Shown here: positions 34,081 to 45,819 of the stretch, one piece after another | Layout of the letters: every line of letters begins with the position of its first letter | How positions within the stretch are numbered: position 1 is the stretch's first letter | DNA from: Cryptomeria japonica | Lineage: Eukaryota > Streptophyta > Pinopsida > Cupressales > Cupressaceae | Direction: 5' to 3' | DNA length: 60,000 bases | Assembly: GCF_030272615.1 (NCBI RefSeq) | Contig: NC_081413.1 | Coordinates: forward strand, 182,356,951-182,416,950 | Notes under the pieces: model-generated | What the model was told of the DNA's origin: nothing | Seen by the model: only the letters and a program-made list of their open reading frames with translations | Database searches by the model: none | Program-made: the position numbers and the translations under genes

Positions 34081-35229
34081 CTCCAATCCATACGATGATT
34101 CATCTCTCAACTCATAGATAAAGCTCAACCATTCACAAAAGCTTTATGGAAAGGAGTTACCTACAACTAGGATGAAGACTGTGAACAACATCTAAAGAAA
34201 ATCAATGAATATATTTATAATCCACATATCTTAATGCTACCAATTCAAAACAAACCCTTGGTACCCTAAATATCGGCTACTGATACATCACTAGGGGTAC
34301 TTTTGGCTCAACTAGATGAGAATAAAAAGGAAAGAGCTATATATTATATCAGTTGGACATTGGTATCCTTTCATAAACTATTATTGAGAAAGCTTGTCTA
34401 GCATTGGTCTTCACATCACAGAATTTGAGACATTGCATACTAGCACATTCTATCAAACTAGTGGCTAAAATAGATCTGCACAAATATCTTCTCAACAAGG
34501 CAATGCTTATAGGGAGATTGGCTAAGTGGGTTATGATTCTTATAGAATTTGGCATTGAATATATAGAGTGCAAAGCTATCCAAGGATAGGTCATTGCAGA
34601 TCAACTTGTTGATGCTCTGCTTGAAGACAATCAATCTTTACACATAGAGTTTTTGGATGAATCCATCATGCACCTTACTCAGCGATCCTAAAAAAAGTTT
34701 TTTGATGGGTCTTTTACTCAACAAGGTTCTAGTGCTAGATTTATTTTTTTTCACTCAAAGATATTCAATCCCAAAGGCTTACAAAATCCTCTTTCCTTGC
34801 ACAAACAATATTGTAGAATATGAAGCTTTCATAAACAGAATTAAGCTAGCTATTGAATGGAAGGTTGTTGAGTTACACATCTATGGTGACTCTTAGCTAA
34901 TAATCAACCAGATCAATGATATATATCAAAATTGGGATGAAAAAATGATTCCCTACAAAAGAATGGTTGATGACTTTAAGAAATATTTTACTTTTGTATC
35001 ATTTCAGTAGATTCCCAGATCAACAAACAGAGTAGAAGATGCTATGGCTACATTGGCATCTATACCATAGCTACAAGAATTTGAGTATCTCTATGAATTC
35101 CTAGTTGAAGAGCTTCATTATCATGCTTATGATTCCCCTGGGTCCCAGATGGTCTGTTCTATTATTGGCCATGACTCATCTCACTATAGTCATATCTATT
35201 CTTATTTGTGTGACCAAATTATTCTTGAT
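34081..35229 (+). pseudogene. Gypsy-2 RNase H and second RNase H (broken)
   Basis: The RT-linked RNase H shows ISATDTSLGVLLAQ at about 34270-34315 and then loses its frame. The second RNase H has CTNNIVEYEAFINRIKLA and LHIYGDS-stop (34795-34900), followed by a DAMATLASIP end at about 35040. This order, after the first RNase H, is that of the Tat lineage and contrasts with G-LTR in this window. Confidence 0.75.
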
Positions 35230-36420
35230 AACCTAGCCCGTAATGAGAAAAGAAACCTAATTTGAAACGCTTCACGCTATGTCATCATAGCTAACAATTT
35301 GTATAGGTGGGGTTTGGATAGTACTTTGCTTAGGTGTCTAGAGCCTGAAGAATCCCAACATGCATTATCTGAAGTCCATGAAGGTATGTGTGGATCTCAC
35401 TCAAACTGTCTAACTTTAGCTCAAAAACTACTAAGGGCTAGCTACTATTGGTTCGATATGGAAAAAGATTCTTTAAATTTTGCTAAAGCTTTCGAGAAAT
35501 GTCAACTACATGGGTATCTCATACATGCTCCAACCGGAGAGCTAATACCTTTTCAGCAATGGGCATTTGATCTCATCAACTAAATCTATCTTGCATCTTC
35601 TAATGGACACAAGTTTATCATAACTACTACTGAATACTTCACTAAGTAGGTTGAAGTGGTTCCACTAATCAAAGCAATTGATAAACAGGTAGCTTTGTTC
35701 ATTCTTAACTATATTATCTACAGGTATGGTATACCTTTTTCAATTGTAACAGACAATGGAGGACAGTTCAAAAAAAAAGATCTAGATGAGCTCTATGAAA
35801 AGTTCAAAATCAAACAACATTGGTCTTCTATATATTACTCTCAAGGTAACGACCAGGCTGAGACATCTAATAAAAATCTGCTAACTATCTTACACAAAAT
35901 GGTCAACAAATCTGGAAAGGATTGGCATCTGTAGCTCAATCTAGCACTGTGAGCTTATCGAACAAGCATTAGAACACCTACAGGAGCTACACCTTTTGCT
36001 TTGGTATATGGGGCTGAAGCAGTCTTTCCTATAGAGGTGGAAATCCCTTCTTTGAGAGTTTCTCTGCAAGGTCTTGTCACTAATGAAGATCATAGGATAT
36101 CTAGGTTGCAAGAACTCAAATTTCTAGATGAACGTCACAACTGGCGTTTGATCATCTACAAGCTTATCAGAAGAGAATGTCTAGAGGTTATAACAAGAAA
36201 GTTTGACTCAAAGAATTCAGGTTCGTGACCTTGTTTTAAGAGAGAATCCTAAAAAATCAACGGTTTCAAGAATAAAAGGGGAAGTTTGAACCCAACTGGC
36301 TGGGTCCCTACATCGTTACTCCAACCTTTGGCTCCGGTTCGTATCGACTCTCAACATCAGAAGGAGAACAAATCTATGAACCGATCAACACCATCCACTT
36401 GAAGGAATTCTACACCTAGC
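35230..36420 (+). pseudogene. Gypsy-2 integrase (broken)
   Basis: The zinc region (35299-35583) has EVHEGMCGSH, LLRASYYWFDM and FEKCQLHG, with the first of the two Cys residues lost. The catalytic Asp residues are in QWAFDLIN and SIVTDNGGQF, and the Glu in SQGNDQAETSNKN. The C-terminal part (36001-36228) has LVYGAEAVFPIEVEIPSLR. The TAG at 35647-35649 replaces the usual Trp in FTKWVEVVP. Confidence 0.85.
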
Positions 36421-37974
36421 ATTCTTTGCTCCAACAATTTGTACAATGAAAAGGTCCTAAAGAAATCCTAAAAAAAATTAGAAAAAGTCCTGAAGAAAAA
36501 AAAAAAAAAAGAAATGAAGAAAAAAATTAAAATATGAAAGAAAAATGCCTTGGTGAAAACCTGGTACATAGGTACCTTGGTAGTAAGAAAGGAAATAATT
36601 TTTGCCAAGCAGATGAAAACTTGGTAAACAGGCGCCTCGTGTACTCAAGCAATCCATCTATCAACACAAATTTGACATTTTCTGCTTTATTTCCTACTTT
36701 TCCACATCTTCGCTTTAGCTTGTATATATCCTTTAGCCGCTTTTGTAACACCTTGGTTCTTCTTGGAACCCCCATGGCTTGAAATCGATCTATGTCCTAG
36801 TCTTAGGAAAATCAACTGGTCAATTTACAAGTCCTAAGCAATTCAACCAGGTCATCTTTCTGTTAGTAGTACTAGGTCATCCACTCTGAGTCAGTCACCT
36901 GTCTCCTATCCACTACTTATTTTTACCACTAAATATACATACAAAGCAAGAACACTGAAAACAATCATTGAAAACTGTTTGAGCTCTGATTGAAAATTTA
37001 TTTGAATGATGTATTTTAACTTGATTTTTGCTTATTATTCCCTCTGAGTACCTCGAGGAAGTCTATCTTGACTAAGAGAAGCAAGGACTGGGGGCATAAT
37101 ACTTTTCTTTTTTTCCGCTCGTAGGAATAATTCCGATGATATGAAAACATCTCATAAGCTAGGTGTCTGTGATAAGTGCCTTCACATCAAGGTGAAATTG
37201 CCACACATACCTCAACTCTGTTTATTTGTATGCCACAGGGAGGATGGAATCATTTCCTTGTCCATTTCGAGTAAATTTCTTTATTATGCAATTTGGATCC
37301 ATTCTTAATCTGTCTTAGGATATGAATGATACAATGGTCAATGCAGACACGATAATCAATATTGCATATAACAAGGAAGGAACTCTTCTTTGTCTGGTGT
37401 GTTTGCATGCAGGTAACATTCAGTTCATCCTGGCTCCTTATGCTTTGGTGCTTATGTTGGTTTTCTATATTAAAAATGATGTGACATTTAGGTCATCTTG
37501 GCTCTTTGTGTCTTGATGCTTATGTTTATTTCCGACATTGTAAAACACCCAGTGATGATAAAAAGAAAAATCCAGTGACTCGGTCTTAGCTTGCATACAC
37601 ATTCATTTGCATTCATACTATTGCATGAAAAAATTATATATATAATTTTACATCCTTAGCTCATCATTGTTATCATTTATTTCATATGAAAAAGAAACAA
37701 AAACATTCATATTCATCTACATTACATCCATACATACTGAAAAGCAAATGCATTCATATAGAGAAAAAAACATCTAGAAAGACATCTCACAAAATATCTC
37801 ATATAAGTTAGCACAAGAACAATAAGATCAAATCATAGACTCATATATATATCTCATCAAAATATCAATGCCAAAGGTTACAAATGACATCAACTTTCAT
37901 ATACAATCTATTGGAGCAAGAAATACATCGAGTACAAAAAATGGGGTGTGCAAAATAACACAAAATATCATAAT
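36421..37974 (+). other. Gypsy-2 3' region and unassigned DNA
   Basis: No gene is visible. It contains an A-rich run at 36497-36512, repeated CCTTGGTGAAAACCTGG motifs at 36540-36640 shared with the 3' region of Gypsy-1, a purine block ACTGGGGGCATAAT at 37088, and a perfect 20-bp palindrome of A/T at 37630-37649. The boundary between Gypsy-2 and the 3' flank of the PMD gene cannot be placed. Confidence 0.45.
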
Positions 37975-39132
37975 CTAACTATGAACCTCTCCCTCATCGC
38001 TTGGTGGTAGAGGAGGTGCTTGTTGGGGATCAACCTATCTAGGCGCATGTGCTCCCTCTAACCATGCCATATACTACAAATAAGGCACCACCTATTTGTC
38101 TACTAGCACTGTTGCACTGTATTCTACTACATAATATGTTGCGTGACTCGTCTGATGAAGGACCTCACGTGGAGATGCAGCTAGCTCTGCTCTTAATCTC
38201 TAAAACTCCTAATCCCACTTTGCTCTCACTCTCTGCATCTTCCGGTCTCGCTTTTTCCTCAAGCTCTGTAGTTGTCACTCACGCTCTGCGATCTGTGCCT
38301 GTGCCACTCCCACGTGTCTCCAAAGCCCGCACCTTCCCTCTTAGAGTAAATATGATATCTCCAGGTGTCTCTCCACTTCCCTGCTCCTCCCTCCTCCATC
38401 ATACCTGCCTACCAGCGTCATATCCACTAGGTACATATGTCTCACCCATCTCTACATCAAGTGCAACATCTCCTCCCCGGTTGCTACCTGCATCTCCACC
38501 AACTTCTAACAAAGATCCACCCTCTCCCCTCTATCATTGTCATCCTCCCATAGGTGCTTTGCTGCTACTTGCAATTAGATCTCCTCTTGCCCTCCTAGGT
38601 GCCATCTCTCCTTGAGCTCATGCAGGAACCTCCTCAACCTCATCTATATGAGGCACATGATCTCCAAGATCTGTAAACCAAGGAAAGGGGTGTCTCTCAA
38701 ACCAATCTCTATACTAGGGCAATACCCCTGCTTTTGCCACATCCTTCAGGTACTCCCATCTCTATGGTTGTAAACCTGCTAACTCTACATTGTCAAGGCA
38801 TATGAGAGTCTAGGTGCCCATGCTTGTCTCTCCTCATCCCCAATTCTGGCATACGTTGTAAACTCTTGGAATATACTTTGTGGTCTCCCATACTACCTCA
38901 AAACCCTAGACACTACAAACCACTCAATAATAGTAGTCCATCTACCGATAAGAGGTCTAGTCATAAACATATCTCTCTGTTGTACTCTCCAATCATCCCA
39001 TAGCTCTAGAACCCTATATGGTCTCCATACTACAGCTATCAAGTCATCTAACTAGCTCCAAAAATTAGTCTTGCCTAGGTGGGGCTGTGTGATATAACCT
39101 AAATATCGACACACAATAGGTTGATGTGCCTC
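37975..39132 (-). pseudogene. Plant mobile domain (PMD) gene, 3' half
   Basis: Continues the PMD frame from 58444 after removal of G-LTR. Readable pieces include VVWRPY, RDMFMTRPLIGRW, IIEWFVVSRVLR and RPQSIFQEFTTYARIGDEE, typical of the C-terminal part of the PMD fold shared by MAIN-like plant proteins and some transposons. A variable acidic and Arg-rich tail with several stops follows, ending at TAG 37975-37977. Long plus-strand frames here (38049-38615) are shadows. Confidence 0.75.
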
Positions 39133-39137
39133 CCTCG
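39133..39137. repeat. Target-site duplication of G-LTR, left copy (CCTCG)
   Basis: CCTCG precedes the TGTTGTTCTC terminus and recurs at 58439-58443 after the other terminus. With one copy removed, the two PMD halves join in frame. Confidence 0.92.
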
Positions 39138-40047
39138 TGTTGTTCTCAAATTCTGATTCTCTCCTTTCTTCCTTGTAAAAGATTTGATAACTCTATTTGC
39201 ATATGAAGAAGGAACCAAGAAAATAGAATTCTAGAATAACATATAACAAGGTTTTCAATAAAACCTTCTACACTTCGAACTTATCCAATGCTTAGGTGGG
39301 TATACCTTTTGTGAATACCTTCACACTTTTAAATTGAGATCCATAGTAAACCAATGATAAATACCTATGGATTTCATCACCTTAATGGGACTGAAATAAT
39401 AAAAGAAAACCATATGTTCATTTTCAGTATTGATCCTCAAGAAAGATAGAAAGAATTCCATTACTAATATCAGTGCCTTATCCAGGCTATAGACTCACCT
39501 AAATCAAGCAAGAGTTTTCAAACAACTGAACATTCTCATACATTTCATCATTTTGGCTTTCATGAACCCCATACATGCCTAACATACACATAGGTTCTTC
39601 CCTTTCAACTAAAACAGTTCATTAGATTCAAAGTATCATACAATTAATCTATCTACATAAATATTCCATGCACATTTGATCCTCTCCCAATGAAAAAAGC
39701 CATAAATATGTCTATAAGATTGCCTTACAATCCATGCTCATTTGAACAACCCTAAATTATCAAATGAAACTAGCAAACTAATGAATGCACACTGGAAGAC
39801 AAAGAATATTTAGGCCTAAAACTATGATCTGTATATTCATATTCATTCTTGAAAATGTTACATAATTCAAAGTAATCTCAGAGAGAACTAGAAAAACCCT
39901 AGATATATTTCAACAGAGTTCCTTTACAAATTCTTGTGACCCCCTATTCTTAAGTCCTGGTATCCATTTATAACAACGTGGATGCATACAAGCTTTGGAC
40001 ATTCCTAAGAATAGTTTGTTACAACCGTAATTTCTTTCAAAAAGAAG
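39138..40047 (-). other. Non-coding distal part of G-LTR LTR
   Basis: 910 bp after the stop of the LTR ORF, AT-rich and colinear with 51930-52819 in the other LTR. It would hold R and U5. I see no gene and no clear poly(A) signal. Confidence 0.6.
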
Positions 40048-43000
40048 CTACACATCACTTTCAATCCCAGCGACCTCTTCAATTTGTTGCTCCACTGCAG
40101 CACCTTCTAGTTGTTCTAGGACTTCCTCTTCTTGCACCACATACTTTTTGGTCCACTCTTTGAACACGTCATCAGCAGGCCATGAGAAACTAACAATTTT
40201 TTCTTTCATCTTAACTAACCTTTTCCAAGAGTTTCTGACTTTCTTAACTTCTGATTCCAAAAAACCATAGTGTGACTTTATCTTCTCTATTTCTTCAATT
40301 GTCTTAACCAACATGGATGTGTCATCTGTATTAATAATTTCATTTACCCTTAGAGACATGTTAACTCCAAGTTCACCAAGCCATACTTGTTTGTCCTTCA
40401 ACTGATTTGGACTAACAAAACCCCCAGGAAATAGTTCAAACTTATACTCAATATATTCCTTCCTATACAAGTTGGCTTTTCTCTCCACACCGACCCTTCC
40501 TTCTGCTAGCCTAATCATGCCTTTTGCTAACTCACATGTGGATTTAATAATGGCATCAGATTCTACCTCATCATAGGATGCACACATAAGTTCTAGATCC
40601 ACTTCTCTAGGCATCCACTTATTCAAAATTGGCTCCAGAATAGCCTTGTCTCCATTCAACTCACTCAAAATATCCAAAATACTTTTCATGTTAGTGTGCA
40701 CAATGAGAGCTCCAACTCTATTAGCAAAACTCAAAATTGTGGCCTTTACCTTTTCTTCATATTTATTTGCAAATAGGGCTTGAGCCTTTTGTAACTTTTC
40801 CAATTCATGTTTAATGGTCTCAGCTGGTAGAAAACCAGAAGGCATAGGAGAAGGGGGAAATTCGATAATGGGACTGGTGGGTGGAGGTATTGCTAGAGAA
40901 GATGCAATCATTAGAGTAGAGGACTCACCTTTCTGGTATTGTCCTAGTAGTTGATTCTACAATCTAGAAATGATGCTATCCCTGTTGGCTATCTCCCCTT
41001 TGGCTTCATTATAAGCCTTTATAATTGTTTCTAGTTTCACTTGGAGATCGACTTTCTCCTTAGCTTCTTTCTCAGCCACAACCACACTGAATTTTGTAGT
41101 TTCTAGAACTATGCTGGCAGCTTCCACCACTCTTGTGTCCTGCACTCTTTTAACAATCATTCATCCTAGGTAACTGGATTCTAAGGTATCCTTCCTTCTT
41201 CTACTCTGATCCCTCTTTAAGGACCACATGACCAAAGCAATGTTAACCTTGCTAAATGTCACTCCTTCCATAGGCTTGGTTTCTTTTCTGACTGCTTCAA
41301 GTACCAAGGCATTTGCTATATCCCATTCAGGGAGGATTAGAACACCAACCTTTGATACCATTTCTCTCCCCTTTTCAGGAGTAATGGCTTTGAATTCTGC
41401 AATCATTTCTTGCTTCACCTCCTCCTCTACTATAATTACATCTTTTTGAGGTTGCTCACTCTTTCTCTTTTCACACCTTGCCTTGAATTGCTCTATGTTT
41501 TTCTTTCAGACAAATTGCATGAAGGCCCCTGTTGTGACAAAATTACTATCAGCTAGGAACTCATCACTGGCTTGCTTGACAACAGGGTCTAACTCTTTAC
41601 ATTTGAACTCATCTATAGTTAAGTTCATCTTGGCACTAGGTGGCTCTTCTGGCATCCCCTCTTGTGTTTCCTCATATGTGTAGGCAATCTCCCTGAGACT
41701 TCCTAACTACAACAATTGCTCTATTGTTGCCTATTTATCTCCCACATGGATAGGGGATTGGGATGGACAATACAAAGGTCCACCTATTTGCACTTCTTTC
41801 CCCACCCTTTGCCTCTTAAGGGAATCTTGGATGTCAATGACATCTTCTATTTCTCTCTTCCCTCTTCAAGTAGAGGGTTCACCTATTACTGGCACCAACA
41901 CACTATATTTTGGCTTCTTATGCATTACATAATTACCCGGAGGGACGCCCTTAGCAAAGGCAGGTCTAGCTAGAATCAACTTAACCTTGTCAGGATTATC
42001 TCTTATTATAGGTTCCATCTTTTCCTTCAAAGTTTGCATTGGGTATTCAAAATAAAGAATTAAGAATTTAATCTTTTCCTCAAAGGGTTTAAAGCTAGAT
42101 AGAGGGTCATAACTAAAGTCAAGAGCCCTTTTATATGCCACCCACTTTTCTTTCCTTAATTCTTGCTCATCCAAATTGAATTCATTCCTAATCAGATCCT
42201 AAGGGAAATGAAATTGGTGTGGCCTACCTTTACATACTGCTCTCTTCCCGAACATGCCGTTGAAAAAATCTTTAGGGTCAGCAAACCTGGATACTGCAAT
42301 AGACAACCTATATGGTTGAAAGAAGTCATCAAAGTGTTTCCAACCACCTTTGGTGATTACAAATTGATGAGCCACAGTGACAGTTGGGAAAATGGTCCCT
42401 TTTCCCCTATTTGTTTGCTCTGCCTCTTGCACACCCCCAATTTTCCTTAGGACCTCTGCATTTCCTATCTTCAATGGGACTTGATAGAGGAATAAAAATG
42501 GAGTGCCTCTTAAACCATAAACTCTGAAAACTATAGAGACAGGGTACAAGTATATGTCACCCCAGTTGTGCACAATCTTGATACCTTCAGCAAATTCCTT
42601 AGGCCTAAGGAATTCTGAAAGAGCTTTGGGGATCCTAGGGTTCTCTAAGCATAAGAGAATCCTAATCTTAGATGCAAAGTATCTGTCAAACTTTAGGTAG
42701 CTGGCATCCTCTCTATCCCAGGACAAAATGGTGCTCCACAATTGTATAGGCATCTCTTCACCATCCTTTTCCTTAACTAAATCCATTTCACTAGTGAAGT
42801 AATCAGCACCTTTAAATAAAAACATATGCATTAGAAGGGAGTAGCATCCAAAAGGTCTATCTACCTTACCACATTTTACCCCTATCAATCCTGCATGGAT
42901 TGCATTAGTGAGATAAGGTGTATAATCAAATGTTACTGCCAAAGAGGGGTTTAAAATCTGTGCTACCATTAGCATATAATTGATTGGCATGGTGCTTTCA

Positions 43001-43659
43001 ACATCTTCCCCAAAAATCTGACAAAGTGATCAATACATCCCTTTATCCCTTAGAGTAAACAAATTCAGAGAGAAGAGTTCCATGGTACTAGGGCCTACAA
43101 TAGTTAGCCCTCCTATTTTGACAAAAAACTCCTTCAAAGCACCACTCCTGAGGTGATCTCTCTGCACATTGTAGACTTGGGCCAATGTTTCAAAATTGAT
43201 AGGCTCTAAGTAATTTGGTACCTCACTAAGCTTAAACACCTTCCTAAATTCATCATCATTGATTTCAATTAAGGCTCTTCCATTCACAATCCTAATACAT
43301 CTAGCCACAGGGTCATAATTGTGTGCAATCTGGATTAACAAATCTACATCCATGAAAACACCAGGGACTATGAGCTTTCCCATGTGTAATTCCCATATAC
43401 TGTTCATCAGAGTAGAGGCATGCCTCTGACCAAAACCCACCTTGAAAAGTCCCAGCCCAGATATCCCTATCTGTGGATCCCTCAACTAGTTGCCTTTGTC
43501 ATACAAACCGTCTCCAATTCTTAGATAGGGGGCTTTGGGTACCAATTCTTTAATTTTGGCTGTGACATTTGTAGACACGGCTAATTTTTCTAAAAAATCA
43601 TCACAGATAGCGCTATCCTGGTAATTCAATTTCCCTATGAAATCCCTTCTTGGTGCCAT
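40048..43659 (-). pseudogene. LTR-encoded large ORF of G-LTR (3' LTR copy)
   Basis: Starts MAPRRDFIGKL at 43659 and ends IESDV-stop at 40048, about 1,203 codons with stops. Readable pieces are 43030-43485, 42199-42990, 41866-42174, 41161-41418, 40957-41160 and 40048-40911. The N-terminal ~600 residues look globular (GRALIEINDDEFRKVFKLSE, RPFGCYSLLMHMFLFKG, ILSWDREDASYLKFD). A basic linker and a Glu/Lys-rich coiled-coil-like C-terminus follow. Some stops are private, such as TAG at 43486 (Trp in the other copy) and TAG at 40957 (Gln). Others, such as the TGA codons at about 43028 and 41161, occur in both LTRs. ATG follows the 41161 stop directly, so this may be two ORFs. No known family is recognised. 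Confidence 0.75.
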
Positions 43660-43774
43660 CCCAGAATTGAAGTTATATCAATTAAAATTTGGGCAATCTT
43701 CTGAGAAAACAATCATGCAATGATACTAATTCAGTCTATAACTAAGAAGCAATATGCAAAGACTCACTACTTGC

Positions 43775-44068
43775 CTAAAGAAATTCACTCTGTGCATAGG
43801 CTCCTCTACAAAAGTCTTCAAAATGATGTCGATGTTTAGTTGATGTGAAGCTTAATATGGCAACTGAGCATTGAATTGAGACATTAAAACCACATGCTTT
43901 GGCAATCAACTCAGAATTGAATTCACAATTGAATTCGAAAAATGGCTCCAACAGATTATAAAATTTTCTAAGTATTTCACCTTTAGCTATTTTGCAGAGG
44001 GTAAAATCCTCACACCTTTTCATTGCGAAACAATGACGTCTCTTGGATCCTGAGAAACCTGCACGCAT
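43775..44068 (-). CDS. Short conserved ORF upstream of the LTR ORF
   Basis: 97 codons, with a counterpart at 56513-56791 in the other LTR. Shared blocks are KGEILRKFY, LEPFFEFN, ACGFNVSIQC and HFEEFCRGA (DFCRGA here). The copy here has an extra in-frame SELI-like duplication. It may be a separate small protein or an upstream exon, and no domain is recognised. Confidence 0.45.
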   Translation of the reverse strand: MRAGFSGSKRRHCFAMKRCEDFTLCKIAKGEILRKFYNLLEPFFEFNCEFNSELIAKACGFNVSIQCSVAILSFTSTKHRHHFEDFCRGAYAQSEFL

Positions 44069-44094
44069 TTTACCTTACCTGAGTTGAGCTACTT

Positions 44095-45380
44095 AGAACT
44101 GGGCCCCACTTTCTTTTGCTTCTTCGTGAAGGCTAAACCTCATGCATTTCTATCATGCGAAATAGCACCATCCGTCAGATCTTCAATTATCCGCTCGAGC
44201 TTTACTCTACATGGTGACTACTTGTCTTTTCACTAACCGTATGGAGTCATTACCGCTAATGACCTTTGCTGCTTCATGAAGTTTAAAGGCCTTGCATCTT
44301 CGAGCTACAAAACAATGCCCATTGTTGGATCCCTCCTAAGATGTGCCACCTTTAACACCTTTAATCCTTTGAAGTGGTCCCTCCGCACAAAATCCACCTT
44401 CCTTATTGAGCATTGGTAGATAATTCTTACGTGTCAGTTATTTATTTGTTCAAGGACTCCATTGGGCTCTGCATCTGGACTGCCACATGTTCTACTTTAC
44501 CATGAGTTTCAACACCATTGCCACCTAACCAAAGAGGGCCCTACATTATCCTTAGGAGCCACGTGTCTAGCTGACGAGTCACCCTTTTTTCATAGTTGAA
44601 CATCCAACTGTATTGCCACATCACCGGCCATGTAACCACCAACTCATTTCACTGCTTCACAAAGAGTATGTTGCATGCTACTTCACCCAGTGAAACAACG
44701 TAGACTGTCAGATCTGTTATGAGATGCACCTTCTTTACTCTCCATGTGACCCTTAAGCTGGTCCCATTAACTTTTCGCCACTTCACAAAAGTTAAACTTA
44801 ACACGTCTTCCTTTCATGAACCAATGCAGACCACCCGATCAACTTCGAGTTGATCAATCTTTAACCACAGGATCTGCTTACTTCTGGGGCCCACCAACTT
44901 TTTGCCATTTCATGAAGCATTAAACCCTGGCAGATTTTCTTCATGAATCAACATGAACTGTTAGATCCTCTAAGAGATGATCATCCATTAGCCCTTTTGT
45001 GACCACCTTACCTGGGCCCGCTGCCTTTTCATTACTTCGTGAAGGATAAAACACATACTCTTTTGCCCAGTGAAACAATGTGGGTCATCTGATCTTTGCA
45101 AGATGCACCCTTCTTACCTTTTAAGCAATCTTCTCACTGGGCCCACTACCCTTTCGCCATTTCGCGTAAGGTAAACATCAGACACCTTTGTCAGGTGAAA
45201 CAACATCGACCATTAGATCTTCTTGAAAATAAATGGTCTTTAATCAGAGGAATCACTTAACTTTTGAGGCCCGCCATGCTTTCACTATTTCATGAAGGAT
45301 AAACCTTGTGCATATTTCCTTTGTGAGACCACACGCACCATTAGATCTACTAGAACTTGCATGATTTTTACAGAGCCTAA
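44095..45380. repeat. ~127-bp tandem array in G-LTR LTR, about ten units
   Basis: Units start with a GGGCCCAC-like block, then CCTTTTCGCCA, a TTTCRTGAAGG.TAAAC core, and a GTGAAACAA...ATCAGATCTTC block. The clearest starts are near 44760, 44888, 45015, 45140 and 45267, spacing 125-128 bp. Older units towards 44100 are degenerate. The array lies between LTR start and ORF, where U3 enhancers would be. Its counterpart is 56850-58130. Confidence 0.8.
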
Positions 45381-45681
45381 CAAGGAAATGAAAATCTGAG
45401 GAAAAGGGCATAAGAAATAAAACATATTTAGAGACCCACCTAGGAAAAAACACAGAGGGGGGACCCCTTCACGATGAAACGACCCTTCCACTTAAGTGGA
45501 ATAAGTAACATTAAAAGAGAATACAAGGACTCCAAGACATAGCAAGGGTAAATTTAAAAAATCGTAGACCTTTTTAACCAGAAAAAAAAAACTCAGAGGC
45601 AATATGAAGTGCTAAGCACAAATTTGCAGATTTTAGCCAATTATGGAACAAAATCACCCAAGATTCAAAATAGTGATAATA

Positions 45682-45819
45682 ACGGCTCTGATTGGGGATG
45701 GTTGATTGCAAGATCAACAAAGAATATAAAAAAATCTGGAGAACAGACTGAAAACAAGCCCAAAAATGACCATCATAAATAAGCCTAATTATATACAGAC
45801 TAAAACCTATTGTGCATGG
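45682..45819 (-). other. G-LTR interior 3' end without a clear polypurine tract
   Basis: Between the integrase end and the 3' LTR. The minus strand beside the LTR reads ATCCCCAATCAGAGCCGT, which is pyrimidine-rich rather than purine-rich. It resembles part of a Met-tRNA primer site, which may be chance. Confidence 0.4.

Larger units (their letters stand above)
29819..37540 (+). mobile_element. Gypsy-2: decayed Tat-like Ty3/Gypsy element
   Basis: Plus-strand order: gag, protease remnant, G-patch, long acidic linker, RT, RNase H, second RNase H, integrase, 3' non-coding region. It lacks a 5' LTR (replaced by the Copia-L insertion) and no 3' LTR is found before the PMD gene. It is a different family from Gypsy-1, which lies in the opposite orientation on the other side of the Copia block. 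The right end is approximate. Confidence 0.8.
39138..45681 (-). mobile_element. G-LTR 3' LTR
   Basis: 6,544 bp. From its start on the minus strand (45681): a short leader, ~127-bp tandem array (about 44095-45380), a short conserved ORF (43775-44068), the large ORF (40048-43659) and about 910 bp of non-coding end (39138-40047). The first dinucleotide is TA instead of TG. The sequence immediately inside (45682-45760) has no purine tract. Confidence 0.92.

Noticed and set aside
37630-37649. Perfect A/T palindrome
   Set aside because: A 20-bp alternation of A and T is expected by chance in AT-rich DNA. No terminator or origin role is supported.
38049-38615. 188-codon plus-strand frame
   Set aside because: It lies opposite the variable tail of the PMD gene, whose own frame continues into recognisable PMD motifs. 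It has no domain of its own.
45253-45491. Two overlapping minus-strand frames of 66-68 codons
   Set aside because: They span tandem-array units and are not conserved as frames in the partner LTR.
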